Source: Myxococcales bacterium (GTDB lineage Bacteria > Myxococcota_A > Polyangia > Haliangiales > Haliangiaceae). From it: DNA of 64,000 nucleotides. Below the pieces are notes generated by a model. That model did no database searches and had not been told where the DNA came from. It saw only the letters and a program-made list of their open reading frames with translations. The translations under genes and the position numbers were made by a program. Below, piece after piece: positions 16,266-25,632 of this stretch; within the stretch, counting starts at the first letter, position 1; each line of letters opens with the position of its first letter. Location: the NCBI GenBank assembly GCA_016716835.1, contig JADJUW010000001.1:2252001-2316000 (forward strand), given 5' to 3'.

Positions 16266-17795
16266 GTGAAAGAACCGTTTTGGCGCACGCTCTCGGCGCG
16301 CATCCTGTTCGCGTTTGCGGTGGTTATCCTAACCTTCGGAGTTACCACAACCTTGACGGTGATCTACATCGCCGACGTCGGCCGTGAGATCGCGGTGATT
16401 CGCCGCGGCTACGTCCGGCTGGCGCTCGATGCCAAGGACTTGGCGCGCCGGCAAGAAGAGGTCAAGGCGTATCTCGTCGACGACCTGCCGAGCGAGACCA
16501 GCGCCGCGCGCGTACAATTTCGCCTCAGCGCGCTGCGGTCGCGCCGGCTGCACGTGCTGGGCGAGCTGCAGCGCACGCTCGACTCGCTGACCACGTTTCC
16601 GCCGCGGCACGCGCAGCGCATTGCGGACAGCCGTGCGATGGTCACCGCCCTCACCGAGGCGATCGCGGCCACCGCCGGGGATTATGCGGCGCTCGCCGCC
16701 AAGCCGCCGCTGCTAGACGCGAGCGGCCTGGTCGCGCCCAATGCCGCGTACGAACGCGTGCGCGACGTCGAGCGCCGCACGATTGGCGTAAAGGTCGTCG
16801 AGCTCGCCGAGTTTGAAGAACGCATCTTGGCCAGCACCGCCCTGACGCTCGAGAACAACGAACGACGCCTGCGACGCTATACGATTTTTTTGGGTTGCAG
16901 CGCCGCGTTTGTGGGCCTGCTCATGACGCTGTGGGCCGCGTTCACGATCTCGCCGTTGCGGCGCTTGCGCCTCGCCGCGCAGCGCATGGCGGCGGGCGAT
17001 TATGGCGCGCAAGTCGCGGAGCAGGGCCCGATCGAGGTCAGCGGCCTGGCGCGTGATTTCAATGCGATGAGCCGCGCGGTGGAGGTGCGCGAGCGCGAGC
17101 TGGTGCGCTCGGAGCGGCTCGCCGCGGTTGGCAAGATGGCCGCGGGGATTGCCCATGAAATTCGCAATCCCTTGTCGTCAATCAGCCTTAACGCCGAACT
17201 GCTAGAGGCCGGTCCGCGCAGCGCCGATGATGCGGAATGGCACGCTTCATGGCGCCCCACCTGCCAGGCCATCACGCGCGAGGCGGAGCGCCTTAACAAC
17301 ATCGTCGAGGACTACCTCGCTTTTGCGCGACTGCCAACACCGCGGCTGGTGCCCGAAGCCATCGACGCGCTCATTACCAACGCCACGCGTTTGGTCGCTG
17401 AAGACATAAAGGCGCGCGGCATCTCGTTTACGCTGGCGCTGGGCGCGCCACAGGCGACGGTGATGGCCGACGAGGCCCAGCTGCGCCAGGTCTTGCTTAA
17501 TCTGCTACGCAATGCGATCGAGGCCGTGGGCCACGCCGCCTCGCCCGCCATCGAACTAACCACCGCGGTGGTGGGAAATCGCGTCGAGATCTGCGTTGCT
17601 GATAATGGGCCAGGCATCACCGCCGACACCAAACCACATATCTTCGAGCCATTCTTCACCACTAAGGCGCAAGGCACCGGCCTCGGCTTGGCCCTGTCGC
17701 AGCAGATTATTTTAGATCACGGTGGCGAGCTCGCGGTCCGAGATGCGCCGGGCGGTGCAACGCTGGCGATCCGCTTGCCCCTGCTGCCCAAATAA
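16266..17795 (+). CDS. Membrane sensor histidine kinase (HAMP, HisKA, HATPase)
   Basis: 509 residues from GTG 16266; a TTG at 16254, two bases after the preceding stop, is the alternative. TM1 (LFAFAVVILTFGVTTTLTVI) and TM2 (IFLGCSAAFVGLLMTLWAAF) enclose a helical, Arg-rich extracytoplasmic sensor of about 165 residues. HAMP, then the H box GIAHEIRNPLSS (His near 296), N box LLNLLRNAIEA, G1 VADNGPG, F box and GTGLGLALS follow. It is in a run with the FHA activator and PilZ-receiver gene; the receiver at 17810 is its likeliest partner. Confidence 0.92.
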   Translation: MKEPFWRTLSARILFAFAVVILTFGVTTTLTVIYIADVGREIAVIRRGYVRLALDAKDLARRQEEVKAYLVDDLPSETSAARVQFRLSALRSRRLHVLGELQRTLDSLTTFPPRHAQRIADSRAMVTALTEAIAATAGDYAALAAKPPLLDASGLVAPNAAYERVRDVERRTIGVKVVELAEFEERILASTALTLENNERRLRRYTIFLGCSAAFVGLLMTLWAAFTISPLRRLRLAAQRMAAGDYGAQVAEQGPIEVSGLARDFNAMSRAVEVRERELVRSERLAAVGKMAAGIAHEIRNPLSSISLNAELLEAGPRSADDAEWHASWRPTCQAITREAERLNNIVEDYLAFARLPTPRLVPEAIDALITNATRLVAEDIKARGISFTLALGAPQATVMADEAQLRQVLLNLLRNAIEAVGHAASPAIELTTAVVGNRVEICVADNGPGITADTKPHIFEPFFTTKAQGTGLGLALSQQIILDHGGELAVRDAPGGATLAIRLPLLPK

Positions 17796-17809
17796 GTGAG
17801 AATGCCGCC

Positions 17810-18544
17810 ATGGGTGGAGACGAGCGGCGCAGAGAACCTCGGGCACCGCTGATGCTTATGGTCGAGTACGACGGCATCGATGCCCTCATTGGCGACTACA
17901 CCGAAAATCTATCGCAGGGCGGCACCTTCGTCGCCACCAATCAGATTTTGCCCATTGGCACCGATGTCGAGTTGCAGCTGTCGTTTCCCGGCCTGCTTGA
18001 GCCAGTCACCGTGCATGGCGTGGTGCGCTGGACGCAGCACGAAGAGCCCATGGGCATTGGCATTGAGTTTTTGCAATCGCCTAAGAACGACAAGGCCCAC
18101 GCCCTGCTCGCCCGCATCGTGCAGCGCGCGCCAGAGATCCAGGCGCGTGTCATTCGCCTCTTGGTCGCCGACGACAACCCACATATCGAGGCGCTGGTGC
18201 GTGAAGGCCTTAAATCGGCGGCTTCGCGCGAATACGGGCACCGGCTGCAGTTTGAATTGGCCGCCGCTGCGGACGGCAAGCAGGCGCTCGCGCTCGTCGC
18301 CCAGGGGTCCTGTGACGTCGCCATCATCGACGTCTATTTACCCATCGTCGACGGCGCTCAGGTGATTGCCGCGCTGCGCGCAAAGTTCGGCACCAACGTC
18401 GCGATCGTCGCGATCTCGGGCGCCGGCAAGAACGCCCGCCGCGATGCCCTGGCCGCGGGCGCCAACGTATTCGTCGACAAGCCGATGCGTCTGCAACACC
18501 TGCTCGATACCATCCAGACCTTGCTCGGCAGCGGCGCGGTTTAG
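17810..18544 (+). CDS. PilZ domain fused to a receiver domain
   Basis: 244 residues. The N-terminal PilZ domain has the c-di-GMP signature in two parts, RRREPRAP (6-13) and NLSQGG (about 33-38). A receiver domain follows from about 118, with VADDNPH, phospho-acceptor Asp in VAIIDVYLPIVDG and Lys in FVDKPMR. So one protein may read both c-di-GMP and phosphorylation. Fifteen bases separate it from the histidine kinase gene, its probable phosphodonor. Myxobacterial PilZ proteins of this kind bear on motility and surface polysaccharide. Confidence 0.9.
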   Translation: MGGDERRREPRAPLMLMVEYDGIDALIGDYTENLSQGGTFVATNQILPIGTDVELQLSFPGLLEPVTVHGVVRWTQHEEPMGIGIEFLQSPKNDKAHALLARIVQRAPEIQARVIRLLVADDNPHIEALVREGLKSAASREYGHRLQFELAAAADGKQALALVAQGSCDVAIIDVYLPIVDGAQVIAALRAKFGTNVAIVAISGAGKNARRDALAAGANVFVDKPMRLQHLLDTIQTLLGSGAV

Positions 18545-18574
18545 CCAACGCGCATTTCATGCTACGGTGCGCGG

Positions 18575-19897
18575 GTGACGCCACCTGACTTTGCCGCTCG
18601 CCGCGCCGCCTTTATGAAACAAATCGGCAACGATGCCGCGGCCGTGTTCTGTGCGCGGCCGGAGCGCGTGCGCAGCCACGATACCGAGTACGCGTTTAGG
18701 CAGCATTCCGATGTGCTCTACCTCTCGGGTTTTGCCGAGCCGGAGGCGGTGCTCGTTTTGCGGCCAGGCGCCGCGAGCGAGAAATTTGTCATGTTCGTGC
18801 GCCCACGCGACCCAGAAATGGAGACGTGGAATGGTCGCCGCGCGGGCCTAGAGGGCGCCCGCGAGCGGTTTGGCGCCGATGCCGCGTATCCCTTCAGCGA
18901 GCTGGGGGCAAAGCTCGGCGAGCTCATCTGCAACGTCGAAGAGCTGCACTACCAACTCGGCGAAGACGCGGCGATGGACGCACTCATCGCCTCGAACATC
19001 GCGGTGCTGAGGCGTTCGGAAAAACGCGGCAAACGCCCACCGCGTGCCGTGGTCGATCCTCGCAGCAGCTTGCATGAACTCCGCCTAATCAAAGGGCCGG
19101 ACGAGGTCACCCTGCTGCAAAAGGCGGCGGACAACACCGCGGAGGCTCACTTGGCGGCGATGCGTCTGGAAGCCCCTGGATGTTGGGAGCACGAGCTCGA
19201 GGCCGTCATCAATTACACCTTTCGCAGGCGCGGTGGCAGCGGCGGGGGCTACAACAGCATCGTCGGTGCGGGCGTCAACGCGACGATTTTGCACTACATC
19301 GAGAACAACACGTGCCTGCGCGATGGTGACCTGGTCCTCATCGATGCCGGCTGCGAGGTCGAGGGCTACACCGCCGACGTGACGCGCACGTGGCCGGCGA
19401 GTGGCACCTTCACCGCACCGCAGCGCGAGCTATATGACGTTGTCTTGGCCGCGCAGTTGGCGGCCATCGCGATGGCGAGGCCCGGCGCCACCATCGAGGC
19501 CATTCACCAACATACGATCGCACGTCTGACCGAGGGCATGGTGAAGCTTGGGCTGCTCGCCGGTCCGCTGCAGGCGCGCATCGACGACAAATCATTTCGC
19601 AAGTACTACATGCATGGCACCTCGCACTGGCTGGGCATGGATGTGCATGATGTCGGGGCCTACACCATCGCCGGCACGCCTCGGCCGCTCGCGCCCGGCA
19701 TGGTGATCACCGTTGAACCAGGCCTTTATGTCGCCGCCGATGACGACACCGCGCCAGCCGCGTATCGCGGCCTCGGCATCCGCATCGAAGATGACATTCT
19801 AATCACGGCCGATGGCAACGTGAACCTAACGGCGGCGATTCCCAAGACCGTCGCCGACGTTGAGGCTGCGTGTCGCCGCCCAACGACCGACGCCTAG
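18575..19897 (+). CDS. pepP: Xaa-Pro aminopeptidase (aminopeptidase P), M24 family
   Basis: 440 residues from GTG 18575. An N-terminal creatinase-like domain precedes the pita-bread fold with all five metal ligands in place: IDAG (Asp), TADVTR (Asp), GTSHWLG (His), TVEPGLY (Glu) and GIRIEDD (Glu). It removes an N-terminal residue before proline with two Mn ions, in the cytoplasm. It follows the PilZ-receiver gene by 30 bases and may share its transcript. Its stop interlocks with that of the opposite gene through a shared CTAG. Confidence 0.94.
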   Translation: MTPPDFAARRAAFMKQIGNDAAAVFCARPERVRSHDTEYAFRQHSDVLYLSGFAEPEAVLVLRPGAASEKFVMFVRPRDPEMETWNGRRAGLEGARERFGADAAYPFSELGAKLGELICNVEELHYQLGEDAAMDALIASNIAVLRRSEKRGKRPPRAVVDPRSSLHELRLIKGPDEVTLLQKAADNTAEAHLAAMRLEAPGCWEHELEAVINYTFRRRGGSGGGYNSIVGAGVNATILHYIENNTCLRDGDLVLIDAGCEVEGYTADVTRTWPASGTFTAPQRELYDVVLAAQLAAIAMARPGATIEAIHQHTIARLTEGMVKLGLLAGPLQARIDDKSFRKYYMHGTSHWLGMDVHDVGAYTIAGTPRPLAPGMVITVEPGLYVAADDDTAPAAYRGLGIRIEDDILITADGNVNLTAAIPKTVADVEAACRRPTTDA

Positions 19898-21006
19898 CCT
19901 AGTGTTGTCACCACCGCGTCGGCGAATTCACGGCGCACGTCTTTAATGGCGGCAGCGCGCTCGCCAAGGCGCGAGGGATGGACGCGGTTGCTCAGCAAGA
20001 CAGCCCAGCGCCGTTTTGCGAGATCAAGCCAAATTGAGGTGCCGGTGAAGCCCAGATGACCAAGGGCGCCAGCGCGCGGCCACAAATCGCCGGCATGCGA
20101 GACGCCCGGCGTCGTCGCGGGCGTATCCCAGCCAAGGCGCCAGCTCGTGCCGGGCGCCGCAGAGGTTTCATAAAACGTGCGCGCAACGTCACTCGCGATG
20201 CGGCCTTGATCTGTGCCGTGCGCTAACGCCAACGTGACCTGCGCGAAATTCGCCACATCGGCAACGCGCGCAAAGAGCCCCGCATGTCCCGCCACGCCGC
20301 CACCCGCGTGACAGTTTTCATCATGCACCTCGCCGCGCACGCAGCCTCGGCGTTCGTCAATTTCGGTGGCCGCGACGTCGTCCGTGCCGATGCGCTCGCC
20401 GCGATCGTGCGCGACAAAGCGCGCGCTGTCCCACCCAAGCGGCTGGGCCACCAGCGCGGCAAACGCTTCATCAAGCCGCATGCCCGCCGCGCGCTCGAGC
20501 ATCGCCCCGAGCAAAATGTATCCAAGATCGCTATAGATGGTCTGAGTCCCCGGCGCGTAGGCGAGCGGCTGCGCGAGCGCGCCCGCGATCAGCGACTCAT
20601 GCGGCGCCGTGGCGCTAAAGGTCTCGCCCTGCCACATGGCGCGAAAAAACTCGATGTGCGCTGGAAAGCCTGCGGCATGCCCTAACAGCTGCGCCAACGT
20701 GATCCGTGGATCGATGCCGCCGAGGTAGCGGACCGCCGGCGTCGCCAACGTCAGCTGGCCCTCGCTTACCAGCGCCATCGCGAGCATCGCGGTCGCCATC
20801 GGCTTGGTGACCGAGGCGAGATCAAACATGGTGTGCGTGGTGCAAGGCGCTGGCTCGCCCTGCGCCAACGTGCCCTCTGCCGCGGTCAGCAGCTCGGTGC
20901 CTTCGTCGCCCACGGACGCAACCGCGGCGGAAAACACGCCGCGCGCCCGCGCGTTCGCAAGCAGTGCGCGTGTCGCCTCAGCTAGATCGTTGGGCGGTAC
21001 CGACAC
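19894..21006 (-). CDS. Serine beta-lactamase-family hydrolase
   Basis: 370 residues from GTG 21006 (a TTG at 21027 is also open). It belongs to the class C beta-lactamase/DD-peptidase-like fold: nucleophile S-x-x-K in DLASVTKPMATA, the tyrosine motif as YSDLGY, and HLGFTG in place of KTG. No signal peptide is evident, so it is probably a cytoplasmic esterase or peptidase of unknown substrate, not a drug-resistance enzyme. It is convergent with pepP, overlapping four bases, and divergent from the Ser/Thr kinase. Confidence 0.85.
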   Translation of the reverse strand: MSVPPNDLAEATRALLANARARGVFSAAVASVGDEGTELLTAAEGTLAQGEPAPCTTHTMFDLASVTKPMATAMLAMALVSEGQLTLATPAVRYLGGIDPRITLAQLLGHAAGFPAHIEFFRAMWQGETFSATAPHESLIAGALAQPLAYAPGTQTIYSDLGYILLGAMLERAAGMRLDEAFAALVAQPLGWDSARFVAHDRGERIGTDDVAATEIDERRGCVRGEVHDENCHAGGGVAGHAGLFARVADVANFAQVTLALAHGTDQGRIASDVARTFYETSAAPGTSWRLGWDTPATTPGVSHAGDLWPRAGALGHLGFTGTSIWLDLAKRRWAVLLSNRVHPSRLGERAAAIKDVRREFADAVVTTLG

Positions 21007-21065
21007 CGTTGTTCGACTATAGCGCAATTTTGCCCAGCCTTGCGCCTGTGGTATGCTTGCGGAGG

Positions 21066-23192
21066 GTGAGTAAGTACGAGCTAATCGAGCGCCTTGGCAC
21101 CGGCGCTTCCGCGGAGATGTTTCGCGGCCGCGCGCTGGCGTCGAGCGGGTTTGAAAAGCCCATCGCGATCAAACGCCTGCTGCCTCACCTACAGCGCGAC
21201 AAACGCTACGTCGACTGGTTGCTCGCCGAAGCCAAGCTCGTGTCAAAGCTGCGCCATCGCAATATCGTCCAGGTTTTCGACGTCGGCCTAGGCGATGACG
21301 GCGCTTATTTGATGGTGCTCGAGTATGTCGATGGCGCCAACGTCGCGACATTGCAGAAATACTGCGAAGCGCGCGGCGAACGCATTTCGCTCGATCTGGC
21401 GCTGCATATCGCGGCCGAGGTCGCCGAGGCCCTCGCCTACGCCCACACCACGCCCGGCCCCGATGGCAAGCCGCTGCGCGTGGTGCATCGCGACGTCTCG
21501 CCGCCCAATATCTTGTTGTCGCTCGCGGGCGAGGTCAAGCTCACCGACTTTGGCTTTGCGACGCGACCTGATGGCGGCCACCTCGCGGGCCACCGCCGCG
21601 TGGCCTATGTGTCACCCGAGCTGGTCGCGGGCGATCTGCTCGATGCGCGCAGCGATGTCTTCTCGCTAGGCGTGGTGTTGTTTGAATTGGTCACCGGGCA
21701 GCGGCTGTTCTCGCACCTCAGCGAGGCGGCGGCGACCTCGGCGCTGCTCGACGGGCGCATTCCGCGGCCGCGCACGATCGATAACGAATTGCCGATGCAG
21801 CTCGACGTTTTGATGATGCGGGCGCTCGCGCGCAATCCCGCAGACCGTCCCCAAACGGCGGCTCAATTCGCGACGTTGTTGCGAGAGGCGCGCTATCAGC
21901 TCGAATCGACCGCGGTTGATCCGGCCACCGAGCTTGCACGCCTAGTCACCCGACTCGAAGCCGCCAAACGGCAAATGCGGTCCACCAGCCATTCCCAGCA
22001 GGCCGATTTCTCGTCACCCGAGGCCAGCATTATTCACGTCGGCCCGAGTGCGTTTCACGCCGGCGAGGCCAGCGACGTCGCCGACGTGCTCGCGGCCCGC
22101 GCCGCGCTCGATCAGTTTGAGGTTGAAGAAACCAAGCTCGCACGAAGCCCACTTTCGCCCTCGGCGGTAACCGCAGCGGTCCCCCCGCCCGGCGTCGAGG
22201 ACGAGGCGACGCGGCTGGTTGCGCCGCAGCAGAGCTTTGCCGACGAAGCCACGCGCATGATCGCGGACCCGGCAGGCCCGCTGGGGCAGGCAGGATTTGG
22301 CGACGAGTCGACGCGCATCGTCTCGGCACACGCCACCACGGGCGATGGAGCCACTCGCCTTGCCTTGGACCAACGCCCCGTCGACGACGAAACGACACGC
22401 ATGGTGCCAGAAATGCTTAGGTCGCGCTCGGCGTCACTGGCTGGCAAGTCGGTGGGCGAGAGGCCAAAAACGGGACGCGCGGTTGTGGCCACGCATGCGC
22501 CGGCGCCGGCGGCAGGTTCGACGCTTCCAGCATCAGAATTCGGCCTAGATGATCAGACCGTGATGGGTGGCGATGCGCTCGTCGAGGAGATCTCGCAAAC
22601 CCTTCCGCCCGCTGGCGGGGCCTCCTTGTTTCAAGACGAGCGCACCATGGCGGTCGATCCTTCTATGATGGATGAGGCGACCGAATCGACCATGGCCATC
22701 GATCCATCCATGTTTGAAGCGCACGAGCATACGATGGCGATCGATCCATCGATGATCGAGGCGGTCCCCAGCAGCGCCAGCGCGACCGCGCCGCCGGCAC
22801 CACGAGCAGGATCGCCGTTGCAGCTTGCACCACAGGAATTAGCCGCGTCGCAGCGGCGCAGCGCGGCGCAGATTGTCGGACAATCGCCATATCGGGTACC
22901 GACGTACGCGCCTGCGGCGTTCGCCCAAACGCAACAAGCCCCCTCGCCGCTCGAGCCGCCGTTGGCGCCGGTGGTGCGCCCAACCAGCGCAGCCGCCGCG
23001 CCTGGTTTTGGCGGCCCCATGCCCGCACCCGACCCGCTTGCCGCCTATGTCACGCACATGCCCGTCGCCACCAGCGCGGCGCGCGTGCCCGCGAGCACGT
23101 TGGCGCGGCTCAAGGCGCTCCCTAAATTGTATTGGTTTCTCGCGGCGTGGGGTGTTCTGATCTTGATCGCCATTCTCGTCTCACTTTTTTGA
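21066..23192 (+). CDS. Eukaryotic-type Ser/Thr protein kinase with repeated acidic-TR motifs and C-terminal anchor
   Basis: About 708 residues from GTG 21066, chosen because the kinase fold begins at once (KYELIERLGTGASAEMF); GTG 21048 or TTG 21057 are alternatives. Catalytic motifs: IAIKRLL (Lys), VVHRDVSPPNILL, KLTDFGFA and SDVFSLGVVLFELVTG. After residue 300 the linker carries DEATRLV, DEATRMI, DESTRIV, DGATRLA and DETTRMV, then TMAVDPSM and two TMAIDPSM copies. One hydrophobic helix ends the protein (LYWFLAAWGVLILIAILV), so it is probably tail-anchored with the kinase inside. The repeats may be phosphorylation sites read by FHA proteins. Confidence 0.92.
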   Translation: MSKYELIERLGTGASAEMFRGRALASSGFEKPIAIKRLLPHLQRDKRYVDWLLAEAKLVSKLRHRNIVQVFDVGLGDDGAYLMVLEYVDGANVATLQKYCEARGERISLDLALHIAAEVAEALAYAHTTPGPDGKPLRVVHRDVSPPNILLSLAGEVKLTDFGFATRPDGGHLAGHRRVAYVSPELVAGDLLDARSDVFSLGVVLFELVTGQRLFSHLSEAAATSALLDGRIPRPRTIDNELPMQLDVLMMRALARNPADRPQTAAQFATLLREARYQLESTAVDPATELARLVTRLEAAKRQMRSTSHSQQADFSSPEASIIHVGPSAFHAGEASDVADVLAARAALDQFEVEETKLARSPLSPSAVTAAVPPPGVEDEATRLVAPQQSFADEATRMIADPAGPLGQAGFGDESTRIVSAHATTGDGATRLALDQRPVDDETTRMVPEMLRSRSASLAGKSVGERPKTGRAVVATHAPAPAAGSTLPASEFGLDDQTVMGGDALVEEISQTLPPAGGASLFQDERTMAVDPSMMDEATESTMAIDPSMFEAHEHTMAIDPSMIEAVPSSASATAPPAPRAGSPLQLAPQELAASQRRSAAQIVGQSPYRVPTYAPAAFAQTQQAPSPLEPPLAPVVRPTSAAAAPGFGGPMPAPDPLAAYVTHMPVATSAARVPASTLARLKALPKLYWFLAAWGVLILIAILVSLF

Positions 23193-23208
23193 GGTAGACT
23201 TCGCTGCC

Positions 23209-23628
23209 ATGGCGCCACCTAATCAAGCTCCGTTGGCCGCTAGCACCGCCGCCGAAAGCTTAGCCTTGCCAGTACATGGCCTGACGCTTGTGCTCGGGGC
23301 CGGCCTTTTCCTGCTCGGGCTCGCCGCCATGTTGGTCGATAACCGTTTACATCGCGCACCGGGCGTTATCGCCTATCCCATCGTCGCCAGCCTATTGATA
23401 ACGGGCGCCTGCACCATGTGGCTGTCGTGGTTGTCACTGAAACGCAGCCGTGGGGCGTGGAGCTTTCTGCTCGCGATTTGCGGCACGCTCGCCGTCGCGC
23501 TGTTCTTTGCGTCGCCAAGATTTCGCGCGTCGTTTGACCTTTCGTGGCCAATGGCGATGCTGGCCTCGGGGGTCTTCGCGATGGTTACCGCGTTGCTCGT
23601 CGCGCTCGCGCCGCGCTATCGACAGTGA
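23209..23628 (+). CDS. Small four-helix membrane protein
   Basis: 139 residues with four hydrophobic segments (about 23-42, 55-75, 83-100, 112-133) and short loops, such as LTLVLGAGLFLLGLAAML. It starts 16 bases after the kinase stop and is probably co-transcribed with it. No family is recognised. Its last 13 bases overlap the end of the opposite gene. Confidence 0.72.
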   Translation: MAPPNQAPLAASTAAESLALPVHGLTLVLGAGLFLLGLAAMLVDNRLHRAPGVIAYPIVASLLITGACTMWLSWLSLKRSRGAWSFLLAICGTLAVALFFASPRFRASFDLSWPMAMLASGVFAMVTALLVALAPRYRQ

Positions 23629-24593
23629 AATTTCCACTGCTGCGAGGGTGCGCTGCTGGTATCGGAAAATCGATACACGAGGCCGCCAGCGGCAACAGCG
23701 ATCGCTTCAGGGAAACCGGCGCCCAGTGGCCCGAGGCGGTCGACAAGCGGTTGGGTAGCAGTGGCGGCGCCCGGCTTGCCCGGGCCCGCGGCGAGGTCCC
23801 ACGCGGTGATGCGATAGACCGCAAAGGCGCCAAACGCGTTCATCCCGACAAAGACCGCTTGATCCGCTGGGTCGAAATCGCAGCCCGAGACGGCCTGCTT
23901 GCCGGGCAAGGCAATCGTTCGCGATGGATCAAGCGCGAGCCGACCATCTTTTCTCACCAGACACACCAATTGGTTGGTCGCCTTGGCCGCCGCAAAGCCA
24001 GCGCATGCCCCGCTCGGCGCCTCGCCGTGACGCAGGCACAAGCCCTCGTAGTTGCCACCGCAATTGACCTTTTCACCGGGGCAAGCGGGCGTCACGGGCG
24101 CGATTGGGTAAGGCCCATCCGCTAGCTCAAATCCCGCCGCACCGCCCGGCACGGCGGCGCCAATGCGCCATACGCGGATCCAACCGCTGCTGGTGATCGC
24201 CACGAGCTTGCCGCCATCAAGCGTGAGCCCTTCGAGATCGTCGCTCGCACCTTTGCCGAGCGGCAGCGCCCCGACCTGCAAGGTTTCGCCGCTATCTGCG
24301 CGCAGCAAGGCAAACGCGCCGTCGGTGCCGCTGTCGCCGACAACCAGAATGTCACCTTCGGGAAGCACGACGGCGCCCGACGCCTCGGCCACGGGCGCAC
24401 TTGCGGCGAAAGGCAAAAGGGTACACCGCGGTTCAGTGAGCGGAGCAGACGCGGCGGGCCCGGGCGGCGCGGCCGCGCGCGGCGCCTCATGCTGCCTATC
24501 GCAGCTACTACCGGCGCCCGCGACAAGCCCAAGCACGTGCGTCGCGACCAGCATGCGGTACCACCTCACGGCCATGGCGCCGGTTTGCCGCAT
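23616..24593 (-). CDS. Putative lipoprotein with beta-propeller-like repeats
   Basis: About 325 residues; the start is uncertain (ATG 24593, 24575 or 24554; the frame runs to 24647). The N-terminus is hydrophobic and ends in GSSC, a plausible lipobox. The body alternates short strands with Gly/Asp turns (GAVVLPEGDILVVGDSGTDG, DDLEGLTLDGGKLVAITSSG) like the esterase-like or SdiA-regulated propellers. Its role is unknown. It is divergent from queE and converges on the small membrane protein. Confidence 0.65.
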   Translation of the reverse strand: MRQTGAMAVRWYRMLVATHVLGLVAGAGSSCDRQHEAPRAAAPPGPAASAPLTEPRCTLLPFAASAPVAEASGAVVLPEGDILVVGDSGTDGAFALLRADSGETLQVGALPLGKGASDDLEGLTLDGGKLVAITSSGWIRVWRIGAAVPGGAAGFELADGPYPIAPVTPACPGEKVNCGGNYEGLCLRHGEAPSGACAGFAAAKATNQLVCLVRKDGRLALDPSRTIALPGKQAVSGCDFDPADQAVFVGMNAFGAFAVYRITAWDLAAGPGKPGAATATQPLVDRLGPLGAGFPEAIAVAAGGLVYRFSDTSSAPSQQWKFHCR

Positions 24594-24654
24594 GTAGACC
24601 CGATGTGCAAGGTTTTCGCTTGCGCAAAGCAGCGGTGCGGCATACACGACGGTC

Positions 24655-25278
24655 GTGGCCGCACCTGATGCCTATCTGGTTAAGGAGCTGTTTGGGCCTA
24701 CCCTGCAAGGCGAAGGCGCGCACGCGGGCATGCCTTGCGTCTTTCTGCGCTTCGCCGTCTGCAACCTCGCCTGCAGCTGGTGCGATACCGACTTCGCCGC
24801 CGCCGGCGCGCAGCGCCTATCTGCCGATGAAATCGTCGCGCGGTTGCTCGTGCTCGATGTGCATCACAGCCGCCGCGTCATCGTGACGGGTGGCGAGCCG
24901 TCGCTGCAGTGGGACGCGTCGCTCGCCGCGGCGCTGCAGCAAGCTGGCTTCGTGGCGCACATGGAATCCAATGGCACGCATGCCCTCAAGGCGCCCGTCG
25001 ATTGGTTAACGGTATCGCCCAAGCCACAGTTTCACGACGGTCGATTTTCGCTCCACCCACACGTGGCCCCCAACGAATGCAAGTTGGTCATCGATGACTC
25101 GGTGAATGCCCAGGTCTTGGCAAGCTACGAGGCGCGGTGGCCGCGCGCGCTGTATTTCGCACAACCATGTATGGACGCCGCCTACGATCGTCATCTTGCC
25201 CGCAGCCTTGAGCTGGTGGCGCGTCATCCGCGATGGCGCCTGTCGCTGCAGTTACATAAGATCCTCGGCGTACCCTAG
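24655..25278 (+). CDS. queE: 7-carboxy-7-deazaguanine synthase (radical SAM)
   Basis: 207 residues from GTG 24655. The cluster motif C-x3-C-x2-C reads CNLACSWCD, close to the N-terminus, with the family's LQGEGAHAGMPCVFLRF before it and TGGEPSLQ after it. The enzyme converts 6-carboxytetrahydropterin to 7-carboxy-7-deazaguanine on the way to queuosine, using S-adenosylmethionine and Mg. It stands alone here; no other queuosine gene is in the window. The length fits the family. Confidence 0.9.
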   Translation: MAAPDAYLVKELFGPTLQGEGAHAGMPCVFLRFAVCNLACSWCDTDFAAAGAQRLSADEIVARLLVLDVHHSRRVIVTGGEPSLQWDASLAAALQQAGFVAHMESNGTHALKAPVDWLTVSPKPQFHDGRFSLHPHVAPNECKLVIDDSVNAQVLASYEARWPRALYFAQPCMDAAYDRHLARSLELVARHPRWRLSLQLHKILGVP

Positions 25279-25632
25279 CCTTCCATGCGCGCGCGATCGG
25301 ATCGCAAAATTCGTCACTGCGCGCGGCACGAGGCCGCATTTTGTCATGTGCGCGATCGCGAGGATTGGTGGGCAAACGAGGCGCGTGCCCCACACCATGG
25401 GGTAACGCAGCCAGATGTAATCACGCAAATTCGACGCTCTAGCCGCTCTTTGCAAGCGTTTTAAGATCAACGCAACTACTCGCATGGACAGTACTATTCA
25501 CCCCGCGCTTGCGCTGCGCAGGTGCGCGCCCCTACGCAAGCACGCACCCGCAGCGCGATCACCCGCGCTGTATGTGCGTGTGTCGTAGGCGCGTGTTTCA
25601 GGCTTGGCACAATCCGTGAAGTAACTCTGCTC
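25279..25632. other. Gene-free stretch before the first metzincin-like gene
   Basis: No convincing gene, hairpin or repeat was found here. Short frames exist on both strands but have no start signal, domain or codon pattern. The frame of the next gene is open from 25522; the part before 25633 is Arg/Cys-rich and unlikely to be translated. The stretch probably holds the promoter of that gene. Confidence 0.4.

Noticed and set aside
19894..19897. Interlocked stop codons of pepP and the beta-lactamase-like gene as a regulatory feature
   Set aside because: Sharing CTAG between converging stops is a simple consequence of compact packing.
20964..21065. N-terminal extension of the Ser/Thr kinase
   Set aside because: It overlaps the divergent hydrolase start and has no conserved residues; the kinase fold starts at once after 21066.
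25603..25620. TGGCAC-like sigma-54 site before the first metzincin-like gene
   Set aside because: The -12 GC doublet is absent, so the essential half of the site is missing.
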